From positions 506,001 to 570,000 of the forward strand of contig PUDQ02000143.1 of the NCBI GenBank assembly GCA_002964805.2: a stretch of DNA of 64,000 nt, read 5' to 3'. The notes under the pieces were generated by a model. The model saw only the letters and a list, made by a program, of their open reading frames with translations, searched no databases and had not been told where the DNA came from. This DNA comes from Trametes villosa. Taxonomy: Eukaryota; Basidiomycota; Agaricomycetes; Polyporales; Polyporaceae. Both the position numbers and the translations under genes were made by a program. Shown here piece by piece: positions 46,613-57,221 of the stretch (positions are counted from its first letter, which is position 1; every line of letters starts with the position of its first letter).

Positions 46613-48788
46613 GCTCAGTGTAGGACGTCGGGGTAGCGCCGCGTAGATAGGGAGAGAAGAGAGGACGAAAGGGAGAAAAGCCCGGGGAGGAGCATGGAAA
46701 AAGGATGATAAAGGGAGGAGCAGAAACGGGGAGCAGCCCGACACGACGAGCAACGATCCCGCCTGACGGGCGTCTAGATGGACGTGCGAATCTTATCAGC
46801 CCCCTCGGTCATCCCGGCTGCCCACGGCCAATCATATCGCGCGATCCGAATCCGCTGGGGCGGAGCCAATCGGCGGGACCCCGACGTCCCCGGGCTCGCC
46901 GACTGAGATGAAGATCGAGTGCTCGATTAAGTACTTCCACGTGGTGGCGGTGCATCCGGGCCTGATACTCTGCCGCCAGAGCCGGAGCGGGCAGCGCTGT
47001 CCAAGTTCATCTCTCCTTGGCGCCGTCTCACCCACGCAGGTAATTGGAGAAGAGAATCCCGCAGAGCTTCCTGGCGATGTATATATGCGTCACAGGGCTC
47101 ATCATGATACTGCCTTAGCAGATGGGCCTCGCATGATCCCAACCATCGGCAGCCAATGCAGCCGCCGCCCGCTGTCTTGGAGTCCGCCGCGGCGACGGTG
47201 AGTAAACCATTCCCAAGATACTCTTGTCGGCAGGCCGCACTTCTCATGGCAGCGCTGTAGGTTCGTACGAATCTTGTGCTACGTCGCTGTGGCAATGCGC
47301 GAGCTGCAGTGGTCACATAGACCACCCCTGGCGGCCCCGCATGTCTTCGCCACTGATATCAATGACAGGAAGCGCGAGGCCGAACCCCGATCTGCCCGAC
47401 ATCTTCTTAATTCATCCTTCGATAACACCGGTACAGTATTACGTCGGCCATCCATCCGTACCTTCTCGTACCGGACCGCGACCATTCGCGCCAGGAACAT
47501 CCAGGCAGCGCGGCGGCCGACGCTCCCCGAGGCCGTCTCACAGGCACAGGTGGCACATGCCACAGCACCGTGACGTCGCTGAGTGAGTAATGGCGAATAC
47601 AATAGGCACTCGAGCCGCTGCTGACGCTTTTTCTTGGCGGGCACAGCCGTCGGGGGCGCCAGCGGGTCCCGCTCTCAGCTGGGACAGCTGTGGGAGGGCG
47701 CGGACGTGCCGAGCTTAACGGCGTGCCGTCGAGCCCCATTCAACGCTCAAGAGTTTATTTCCCATCGGCATGTCCGCGATATCCGGCTTTCGTCGCTATG
47801 TGTGCCCCAGCCCCGGCACTTGCATCGCATTGCTCAATCCTTGTACAGCATATGCGCGAGTGGGAGGCTGCCAGTCGTCCGAGCCGTTTCAGCCCGAGGC
47901 CTGAGAAGAGCTGAAAACTGGACGGATGCTATTCGCGCCCACACAGAGGCCTTATCGTTCAGCCTGTAGGCTCTCACATCCGCTCACCCGAAGCTTGCCG
48001 ACGCCCAGCTCATGAGATGAACCTCGGTCTGCGAACGTTACTACGTCTCGGTATAGACCTAAGGTATGTCGCCGCCGCGGCTATGGATCGCCCCATCCTC
48101 GCTCACATCTTACATCATAGGTTCCACCTTGCACGGCTGATATGAGCTGCACTGGGGCAGCTCGGATTGACCTGAGAAGGGTCCGGTGCCTGTGCGCCCC
48201 AAATGCCCCTTGTCTCATCCGGCTTCTCCTTACCAACAGTCCATAGCTAGTAATGTTGTAACATTCGCGGCGTTCAAGATTAAAGTACGCCCGAACGTTT
48301 GATACTGCCATCGACCGCGGTCATTGCGCACTGTATGGTGAATTACCTCTGAGCCTTGTCTTGATGAAACGATTACGCCCGATATCCTGCTATGCCAATG
48401 TTATGGATGACTTGTGGCGGCTAAGCTCTGCATTGCAATGTTGAGATAGGTGTACTGCTAGTTTGGGAGCACCGTTAGTGGCTTGGGAGGCACTCGTGAG
48501 CTGTATGTCCGGATTTTATTACTACTTCACCGATACCCCCGTATTCATCACCGTTTACCTTCCAACATGGCGCCAGCTATGTAACCTTACTCTTGTTACA
48601 GTACACGACTTTCTACTGTAGGTACCGGTCGGGGGACTTGGAGCACTCATGCATGGCACGTGGCATGCAGAGCGCAGTGCACGCTGCACAACTTGCACCT
48701 CAGGCTCCTGATTAGCGCCACTCATCCCAACGTAAACACTTCCAAGCCCATCGCAGCCACCAACACCAAACATATCATACAACACCAC
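46613..48788. other. Two-kilobase intergenic region upstream of P450 and BTB array
   Basis: No supported gene among many short ORFs. The right end carries AGCGCCACTCATC (48713-48725), repeated upstream of double-BTB copy 2 (51040-51052), which marks the start of the duplicated 5' flank. Confidence 0.45.
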
Positions 48789-50452
48789 ATGGCCAACGAG
48801 ACGGACAACACCACGCCCGGGGTTAAAACTCCCCAGCACCCCTTCAACAAGCCGACGGCGGACCTCATCATCCGCTCCGCCGACCTCGTCGACTTCCGCG
48901 TCCACTCCCAGATCCTCGCCGAGGCGTCCCCGTTCTTCGCCTCCATGCTCTCGCTCCCCCAGCCGGCCCCGAAGGCCTGCCCCGCCGAGAATGGCGCCAC
49001 TGCGGGAGCAGAGCCCGAGGATGCGACGCCTATCGTGCCAGTATCGGAGGACAGCAAGGCGCTGGACCTGCTTCTGCGCCTCGTCTACCCAATCCCGAAG
49101 CCGCGCGCGCAGATGGAGGACCCGCACGCGATGGTACCCGCGCTCCTCGCGGCAGCGAAGTACGAAATGGCGCTCCCGACCGAAGTGATGTCTGAGCAGC
49201 TCATCGTGCTCATCACAAAGAACCCGCTGCAGGTCTGGGCGGCGGCGTGTCGGGCAGGCCTCGAAGGCGTCGCGCGCAAGGCAGCAGAGGCCTTCAAAAC
49301 CTCGTGGACACGCAACGGCGAAAATGAGGCGTTGGCGTGTATGGACGTGCTCGTGGATATGACCGGGATCTCTGCCGGGGACTACTATCGGCTGAAGCTA
49401 TTCCTCACTACGACGGACCGGCTCAGCGTGAAAGAGGGCGCATTCACTCTCTTGAGCCCTATGCCGAGGAATCCACTCCCCCGGCGCGCTCCTGCGCCTA
49501 CGGCGCGGGCCGCCCTGTTCGCCACCGACCTGTCATCTACAGACGTGATCTGCCGGTCGTCTTCGCGAGGGGGTCTGGAGACGCGGTTTGCGGCCCACCA
49601 GGTCATCTTGTCTATGCGGTCTCCCCTTCTCAAGGCCCGCCTCGAGGAGCTTCGAGGCTCGCAACTGAAACCTGCCAGCGCCAGTGCAACCTCGAAGGAG
49701 ACCTCTTCGCCTGCGCAGATATGGCTGGACTTTGACGAAGGGCCCGAGGTCTTGTCGGTACTGCTGAGGGCTTGCTATGATGGTGTGCGCTGGAGCTCGC
49801 CTCAGTCGGAGACTGACCTTGATGTTCTCGCCGGTCTCTTGGTCGCGGCCCGCAAGTACAAGATGGAGACGATAGCAGGCCAGGCTCGTGCGGCTTGGGA
49901 TGACGCCGCTGCACTCCGCCCGCTCGAGGCCTACTTCGTGGCGCTCGGCCACGGTCTCAAGGAGTGCGCGAAGAAAGCGGCGAGCGCCTTATCCGGGGGA
50001 CAAGTCAAGGACGTCTATGTGCCCGCTATGGATAGCGCACCCGCGCTCGCCTACCACCGCCTACTGCAGTTCTACGATTCCTGCTGCGCGGTCGCCAAAA
50101 AGCGGATGGCGCAAGAGGTCGGCACCGTGCCACAAACCGTCTATGATGGCAGCTACGGCACCCTCAACACGAATGCTATCACAGCCTCTTGGAAGTCGAC
50201 GTCGGTTCCCTTTTCTAGAGGAGATGGAGCAAAGGTAGAAATGAGGAAGACTCTGTACGACTCGGTGGTACGGGCGATAGCGAAAGACAGATACCCGTCG
50301 TCTAGCGTCTGGATGCTCGTATCTAGCGCTTTACGATGCGTTGCCCTTGCACCCGACAATATAGATGAGGCCCTGAAGGAGGTACGCTCACCATTAATCC
50401 CGACTCTTAGCTCCTGATTTTTTACCTTCAGGTTCAAATCAACCTTGGTTGA
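48789..50452 (+). CDS. Double-BTB protein, copy 1 of a three-gene tandem array
   Basis: Spliced 537-aa protein with exon 48789-50381, a short intron (GTACGC...CTTCAG) and a terminal 21-nt exon 50432-50452 giving VQINLG. Two BTB/POZ-like domains are visible. The first is at about 20-140 (ADLIIRSADLVDFRVHSQIL, SPFFASML, ALDLLLRLVYP, AAKYEMALPTE). The second starts at about 250 (STDVICRSSSRGGLETRFAA, HQVILSMRSPLLKARLEEL, VLSVLLRACYDGV, AARKYKMETI). A helical tail follows (ALAYHRLLQFYDSCC). Without splicing the frame runs on to a stop at 50417, but the last exon is conserved in all three copies. BTB proteins dimerise and may feed substrates to CUL3 ligases. No Kelch, MATH or zinc-finger partner domain is seen. 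Confidence 0.8.
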
Positions 50453-51126
50453 GCGAGAGGAATACGGATGTCATCTCCGACCTAATGCGTACATTTATGC
50501 TTCTTCACTCGCAGCATACCTCCCGGCGAACGAGCTGATACGGTCGCATAGATCTGCAACTTGAACCTACTCCGTTCACTGATCTTCCACCAGCTGTTCA
50601 TGCGTGAGGCGGAGATTGGCGTCGACCTGAGCGAGTGCAGGGAGGTACAATATTGCCGCCATGGATTCAAGTTCAGAGAAACGTATTAGATTCGCTTACG
50701 TAGTTGGGAATTCCGAAGAGCGAGTGCACTGGTCTTGGGTCGAGCGTGCCCGCGCAGGACGAGGGCAAGATGCGGGCGCCGCAGGGAGGCGTCAACTTCG
50801 ACGCGTGTATATCATTACCATTGGAGGCGAGTTTGCTGGCTCATCTACGCCGGTGCTGGAGGGCAGAAGCTGAGCAGCGTAGTACAGCCATTAATGTTGG
50901 CCGTCACAGATGGAAGTGGGCAGCTTACAAAGTAGTGCTTATGTAGTGCGAGTTAGAGTGTGATATAAAGGGGCTAGATAGTCTAGTAAGCCGTTACTTA
51001 GTAGGCGCTGATTAAATGAGGCGCTTCATTTCGCAACGTAGCGCCACTCATCTCGTTTTGAACGCGGGTAGCACATCCAAAATACTCGCAGTCTCTAACC
51101 ACAAACACATTGTTCAACTTCGCAAT
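50453..51126. other. Spacer between double-BTB copies 1 and 2
   Basis: A small ORF (50661-50873) opens with MDSSSEKRI. A related sequence (IDSSSQKAR) follows copy 3 near 55391-55420, so this is probably a conserved 3' flank and not a gene. TATAAAG at 50964-50970 and the AGCGCCACTCATC box at 51040-51052 belong to the promoter of copy 2. Confidence 0.45.
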
Positions 51127-52775
51127 ATGGCTAACGAGACGAACAATGCCACGCCCAGGGCCGAAAGTTCTCCCCAGCATCCGTTCAACAAATCTACAGC
51201 GGACCTCATCCTCCGATCTGCCGACCTCGTCGACTTCCGCGTCCACTCCCAAATTCTCGCCGAGGCATCCCCATTCTTCGCCTCAATGCTCACGCTTCCC
51301 CAACCCACTGCAAAAGCTGGTTCCGCTGAAAAGGGCATAGCCGCAGGAGCAGACGATACGACGCCCATCGTGCCCGTGACCGAGGACAGCAAGGCGCTCG
51401 ACCTACTCCTGCGCCTCGTCTACCCGATCCCGAAGCCGCGCGCGCAGATGGAAGACCCGCACGCGATGGTACCCGCGCTCCTCGCGGCAGCGAAGTACGA
51501 GATGGCGCTCCCGACCGAGATCATGACCGAGCAGCTCATCGCGGCCATCACGAAGAGCCCGCTGCAGGTCTGGGCGGCGGCGTGTTGTGCAGGCCTTGAG
51601 AGCGTCGCGCGGCAGGCGGCAGAGGCTTTGAAGGCTTCGTGGACCGCCCACGAGACCCAGGCGCTGGCATGCATGGACGGGCTCGGGGACATGTCTGGGA
51701 TCTCTGCGGGGAACTACTACCGGTTGAAGCGCTTCCTCGCAACCAGCGTCGGGGAGGGCACATTTCCTTTCTTGAGCCCATCGCCGTGGGATCCACGTCC
51801 TCTGCACAGTATCAAGTGGCTAACGTTCACTCCATTCACCACCGCCCTGCCCTCTACGGACGTGATATGCCGGTCTTCTTCGCGGGGGGGCCGGGTGGCA
51901 GTTGCACGATTCGCTGCCCATCAAGTCGTCTTGGCTATGCGCTCTCCACTCCTGAAAGCCCGCATAGCGGAGCTTCGAGCCTCACAACTTGAAGCTACCG
52001 CAACTCCCGAATCGAAGGACCCTTCGCCTGGGCAAATCGGGTTGGACTTCGAGGAGGAAGCCGATGTCTTGTCGGTGCTGCTCAAGGCTTGCTACGACGG
52101 CGCGCAGGACTTGGCCACCGGTGTTGACCTGGATACGCTTGCCGGCGTCCTGGTCGCGTCGCGCAAGTACAAGATGGAGGCAATTGCAGCCCATGCTCTC
52201 GCGTCTTGGCGCAAGGCTGCTGGATCCCACCCTCTCGAAGCTTACTTTATCGCGCTTAGCCACAACCTGAAGGAGTGCGCCGAAGAAGCCGCGAATGCCT
52301 TGTCGGCTGTGCAAGTCAACGGTGTCTATGTGTCCGTCATGGAGAGCGCACCCGCGCTCGCCTACCACCGTCTACTGCAATTCCACGACTCTTGCTGCAC
52401 GGCCGTCAAAGCGTGTATAGCGCAAGAAATCGCCAACGTGCCGGGAACCCTACATGAACACAATCGTGGCTTCGTAGACGCGAAGTGGGTCACAACCTCA
52501 TTGAACGGTTTCGCCGTCACTACCAAAGGACTCGGTGGTGTCGCCAAGGGAGAGCTGAGGAAGGCTGTATGCAATGCGATGGCAGAAAGCATCGCGAGAA
52601 CCGTGTATCTGGAAACCCCCAACTTCGGCTTCTTGCACAGCTTGCTACGTTGTGTAGCCCTTGCCCCAGACGCCCTAGATGCAACCCTAAGAGAGGTAAG
52701 CCATCCACCCGCGTCAATTGAAGACCCCTTCTTCTGACGCAGCAAACTCCGCAGGTGAAGCTTTGTGTCGGTTGA
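51127..52775 (+). CDS. Double-BTB protein, copy 2 of the tandem array
   Basis: Spliced 529-aa protein with exon 51127-52695, intron 52696-52754, and a terminal 21-nt exon 52755-52775 encoding VKLCVG. The first BTB domain (about 22-135) contains ADLILRSADLVDFRVHSQIL, SPFFASMLTLPQP and LLLRLVYPIPKPRAQMEDPH. The second starts near 243 with STDVICRSSSRGGRVAVARF and HQVVLAMRSPLLKARIAEL. The stretch around 51385-51590 is nearly identical at DNA level to copy 1, while the inter-domain linker has diverged. The last exon differs most from the other copies (VKLCVG against V-x-INLG). A readthrough product would end 21 aa later, at 52737. Probable dimerising adaptor of unknown target. Confidence 0.8.
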
Positions 52776-53563
52776 ACCGAAGGATGTGTTGCATAGGATC
52801 ATCCGGACGTACACGTACGTACTTCTTCCACACGTACAGAGCCTCAAGTCCCATTATCAGACCAGCTAATCAGCAGATACTAGTCCATAGATGGCTTCGT
52901 TGCATGTATCACGAATCTCCTTTGGGGCATGTTGAGCGGACAATAACGTCGCATCGAGATCGCGAGACGAGTGATCCGGGGGAACAGGTTGGCAAGCCTC
53001 CGGCTCACCGGGACTTGTTTCGTTCAGGTTCGTTTCGCTCGATTCGGACTACATTCGTATCTGTTCAGTGTACCACGCGCTCCCGCCACTATCGCCTCTA
53101 GCCTCGAGAGCGCGACCAGCGGCGTATGGTACGGCTCTTAACTTCAGGGGCCGCGCAAGCCAGTGTATGTCCCGCAGTCACTTTAACTGAGTAACTTGTA
53201 TTCAACCTCTGTTGTCAGGTGATAGTACGCGCAAGCGAGAACCAAGCTCCCACTGAGGCTGGAAAGTACTACCCAGGCAAGACTCGGATATACAGGATCA
53301 CAGTACGACTAATTCCCAGCATATCTAAACAGTGATGACTACCTCATCTCACGGTGCTACAGCCGGAGAGAGAGCTACGGGGCGAGAGCGCCGGCCATTA
53401 CGCGCTATCCTGAACTCGTGCCTACCGCAGCACCCACCATGCATTTGCCAGGCGTGGCAAGAATCCGTGCATATAACTGCAACGCCGCTGCACGATTCCT
53501 TCCAACCACCGCTCCTCCTCCCACCAGTAGGACCTCCCTCGTTGCGCCAATCTCTCACGAACC
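52776..53563. other. Spacer between double-BTB copies 2 and 3
   Basis: About 790 bp without a supported ORF. It contains the promoter region of copy 3; no clear TATA box or shared AGCGCCACTCATC box was found there. Confidence 0.45.
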
Positions 53564-55240
53564 ATGACCAGACCACGCAGCTCAGCGACCACCTCGGATC
53601 CTCGAACTGCGCTGGACCCTTTCAACAAACCTTCCGCAGACCTCATTCTCCGCTCCGCCGATCTCGTCGACTTCCGTGTCCACTCGCAGATCCTCGCCGA
53701 GGCGTCTCCCTTCTTCGCCTCCATGCTCGCACTTCCGCAGCCTCCCAGGACCTCCGAGTCCGAAGCTCCCATGGCAGACGACGCGACGGCGACAGGAGAA
53801 GACGCGACGCCCGTCGTGCCGGTGTCGGAGGACAGCAAGGCCCTCGACTTGCTCCTACGCCTCGTATACCCGATCCCGAAGCCCCGCGCGCAGATGAACG
53901 ATCCGCACACGATGGTACCTGCACTGCTCGCGGCGGCGAAGTATGACATGGCGCTTCCGACCGAGATCATATCCGAGCAGCTCATCGCGATTGTCAAGAA
54001 GAAACCACTGCAGGTCTGGGCGGCGGCGTGCCGGACAGGCCTCGAGAAGGTCGCGCGCCAGGCGGCGGGGGCTCTGAAGTCGAAGTGGACCGCCCACGAG
54101 ACGGAGGCGCTGGCGTGCATGGATGAGCTCGAGCTCGTGGACATGTCTGGGATCTCTGCGGGAGACTACTACCGGCTGAAGCGCTTCCTCACAGCGACCG
54201 ATCGATCAAGCGTCGAGGAGGGTATCTTTGCTCTATTGAAGCCATCGCCTGGAGAGCCAATTCCGCCGCCGGTCACCTTTGTCCCGTTCGCTGCCGACTC
54301 GGACCTGCCGTCCACGGACGTGATATGTCGGTCAGCTTCGCGAGGCGGACAGGAAACGCGTACGCTGTTCGCCGCTCACCAGGTCGTCCTGTCGATGCGC
54401 TCTCCGGTTCTGAAAGCCCGCCTTGCGGAGCTCCGAGCTTCGCAAGCTGCCACGACTGCTGGGCACGGCCTTTCCCCCATTCAGGTCGAGTTGAACTTCG
54501 ACGAAGAGGCCGAGGTCCTATCGCTGCTGTTGGGTGCTTGCTACGATGCGGTGGAGGCCTGGCCTACAAATCTGAGCAATCTCGCCGATCTCATCGTCGC
54601 ATCCCAGAAGTACAAGATGGAGTCCATCGTAGCCCAGGCTCGTGCAGCTTGGGACAAAGCGGCTCGCATTCGCCCCTTGGAGGCGTACTTCGCTGCGCTC
54701 AGCCACGGCCTCAAGGGGTGCGCCGAAGAAGCAGCGAACACCGTGACGGGAGCACAGGTCAAGGACGTCTACGTACCTCTGATGGAGACCGCGCCCGCGC
54801 TCGCCTACCACCGCCTGCTACGATTCTACGACTCCTGTTGTGCCGTGGTCAAAGCGCATGTTGCGCAAGAGGTCACCAATATACCGCCAGAAGTTTCCGA
54901 AGGTACATATCATGACTACTATGGCCACCGTAGCATCACCATATCAACGAAACCCGTCGCTACGGCGTTGGGGAGCGTTCTCGCCGCTAGGGGAGAGGAA
55001 GCTAAGGAAGGCCTGAGGAAAACGCTTGCCGATACAATACTGCCCGCTATTGCGAGCCTGAGTAGCTCGTATCCATCCGCCACCACGATCAAGCTCGTGC
55101 ACAGTATAGTGAGATGCGTCGCTTGTTCGCCTGACGCATTATACGAGGCCCTGAAAGTGGTGTGTTAGCCATCCATCTTATCTGAAGTTCATTCCTCTAA
55201 CGCGCACCTTACCCGCCAGGTGGAGATCAATCTCGGCTGA
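53564..55240 (+). CDS. Double-BTB protein, copy 3 of the tandem array
   Basis: Spliced 538-aa protein with exon 53564-55159, an intron of 60 bp, and a terminal 21-nt exon 55220-55240 encoding VEINLG. The N-terminus differs from copies 1 and 2 (MTRPRSSATTSDPRTALDPF) before rejoining at FNKPSADLILRSADLVDFRV. The first BTB domain spans about 20-135. The second starts near 250 (STDVICRSASRGGQETRTLF, HQVVLSMRSPVLKARLAEL). The C-terminal helical part has PLEAYFAALSHGLKGCAEEA and ALAYHRLLRFYDSCC. If the intron is retained the protein ends after two further codons (KVVC). Function as for the neighbours is unknown beyond BTB-type interaction. Confidence 0.8.
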
Positions 55241-55424
55241 AGGGAAGGACAACTCGGCCCAAATGCCTTTACAATACCCGCGTACGTAGTTCACGCACGT
55301 CTTCCAGCCGCTTGTGTTCACTAGACGTAACTACAGACGGCATCACCTGGTTGGGTCGCGGCTTTCCCTTGCGGCGTGTATGGAGGATGTCATCGATTCG
55401 AGTTCACAAAAGGCGAGATAGGGA

Positions 55425-56035
55425 ATGGTTACCCGCCGCATTCATCTAGAACATGAGTCAATACTGTATGGTGAACTGGGCTTCTTGTTTCGACGACTCA
55501 ACTGGCATCGGCAAAGTCTGCACGGTGAGGGTATGTGCAACGTTTACACGAGACGACACCGCCCTCGGAAAGTGGCGGGATATAGAGCCGCAACACTAAG
55601 GGCGCTGCAGCTATGCGTGCCTCCGATCGACACACGCGAATCAGTGAATCAAGCGGACGACACACGCAGCACGCTCGAGGCAGTGGCGAAGGGCGAGTTC
55701 GGCGCTGGGCTTCTGGTCGGGTTCGGGGCGTGAGTGGTGCGACGCGCGCTGCGCGAATGAGTGACACACACCTGCTAAGTTCTGTTTTCAGCACATGGTA
55801 CACCCCAACTGCTGAGGGTGCGGTCGCACCGATGACACAGGAGTGGATATCCACCTTGAGGCACTTTAAGATGGGTGCCGGGTGGGTTGTGTGGTGTGGT
55901 GGCCGTCTCACTTCGCTAGCGTATGGAGAACGGTCTGGTGCAGCGGTGTACCTCGCGGGTCGGTGTAACGTCCGCGAGCGGGTGTTTTCACCATTGCAAG
56001 AGCTAGCCAGGGAGCGAAGGCAGCGCAGAATCTAG
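55425..56035 (+). CDS. Possible small two-exon gene of unknown function
   Basis: A clean intron (GTGAGT donor at 55730, CTAAG branch-like site, TTTTCAG acceptor ending 55791) joins two open stretches in frame, giving up to 182 aa. The joined region reads EAVAKGEFGAGLLVGFGA followed by TWYTPTAEGAVAP and GAGWVVWCGG. There is no family match. Codon context is convincing only around the junction, the 5' part may be non-coding, and the start ATG is a guess. It lies just downstream of the double-BTB array. Confidence 0.3.
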
Positions 56036-56372
56036 ATCGAGGAGTTAGAGAATTCGGGAGTGGAGGTAGGCAGAAGTCCGAGGGAGATTTTGCAGTTGCA
56101 GCGACATGTAGGACACCAATAGTAGACGCCAGGGGGTGCAGTAAGACGGAATACACCATGGCAATCAGGTGTATCTTCAGTTGGGAACTTAGGCAGGGTG
56201 GGATATTGAGCTGAGTCTACGTCACGACGGTATTCGGCGGCATGGTATTAGGCAGTATTTCTGTACTATAGAGCTAGGCAGAGGAATCAGCAAGTTGTTG
56301 ACGAATTTCCATGGGAAAACTTTGGGTATACCTATAGGATATGCAGGACACTGGCCGGGCCTTGGTACTCCT
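56036..56372. other. Intergenic, 3' flank of RRG9-like gene
   Basis: About 340 bp, A/G-rich in part, no ORF of note. Confidence 0.5.
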
Positions 56373-57035
56373 TCATGTGAACGATAACCCGTCGCCCCGT
56401 CTCTCCTCCGGGACGACGCCAAGCTCCTGTTGGATGGCTTCGTGCTTTCTGCTCTCGCCCTCCCGCCGCTCCTTCTTCCACTGTGCCCGCGCGTCCCGCT
56501 CCTTCGCCGCAAGACGCGCCTTCTGGTCGCGCGTCGGCTCCCACTTGCTCTTCAGGATGCGGCGCACGGCCTCCTTGCTGATGTGGAACTTCTCCGCGAG
56601 CACAGGCGTCGAGAACCGGCCGGGGTCGAGCCCGTGCAGCGAGCGCAGGCTGTCCATCGCCTCGCGCGAGATCTTGCGCGGCGGCGCCCAGCCCTCGGGG
56701 AACTTGCGCTTCATCGTCTCGCGGTGCGCGGCGTACTCCTCCGGTGTCCGCTTCCGTTCGGGCTTCATAGGGTACGGTCGGTGCGGGAGTGGACGTGAAG
56801 AGGTTGAGGCCTCGTCCTCGGGCTCCTCCGCCTCGACTTCGTCAAAGCCCTCCTTCAGCGGTGCTGGCCAGTCCTCGTCCTCGTCCTCCACAACGGGCCG
56901 TGGCGCAGGGTGTGCGCCGGTCCTCCACTGTTTTCGCGTGAGCTCTGCGACAGTTTTGTAGAAGTTGACATGCGCGATTCGCGGAGAAGGTGCGCATATA
57001 ACCCGTGCTCTGACGGAACGGAGGGCGGAGAGCAT
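56373..57035 (-). CDS. RRG9: RRG9/neugrin-like mitochondrial protein
   Basis: Single-exon 220-aa protein. The N-terminus is Arg- and Ala-rich without acidic residues (MLSALRSVRARVICAPSPR), as expected for a mitochondrial targeting peptide. A low-complexity acidic linker (about 48-75) follows. The neugrin/Rrg9 core is at about 112-165: WAPPRKISREAMDSLRSLHG, FSTPVLAEKFHISKEAVRRI and LKSKWEPT, a helix-turn-helix-like motif diagnostic of the family. The C-terminus is charged. In yeast Rrg9 is needed for mitochondrial genome maintenance and respiratory growth, and human neugrin binds the mitoribosome large-subunit rRNA. It shares a 186-bp divergent promoter with SEC20. Confidence 0.88.
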   Translation of the reverse strand: MLSALRSVRARVICAPSPRIAHVNFYKTVAELTRKQWRTGAHPAPRPVVEDEDEDWPAPLKEGFDEVEAEEPEDEASTSSRPLPHRPYPMKPERKRTPEEYAAHRETMKRKFPEGWAPPRKISREAMDSLRSLHGLDPGRFSTPVLAEKFHISKEAVRRILKSKWEPTRDQKARLAAKERDARAQWKKERREGESRKHEAIQQELGVVPEERRGDGLSFT

Positions 57036-57221
57036 GGCGAGTAGACGAAAGAGAGTGCACTTTAAGCGCCCGGGAGTCGCGCTCGATCAGCTTCCGTTTC
57101 CGGGCCTAAAACTCCGGCGAAACGTGTCTTCGGCATTCGCCGAGCAATGCACGGAGCGTCATGCAGGTGGGCGTGGCCCGTACTTACTGGTTGCTATCTG
57201 TCTCCTCCATCCTCGTTAACC

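Noticed and set aside
50661..50873. 70-codon ORF (MDSSSEKRI...) after double-BTB copy 1
   Set aside because: A related flank after copy 3 is interrupted by a stop, so it is more likely duplicated 3' sequence than a gene.
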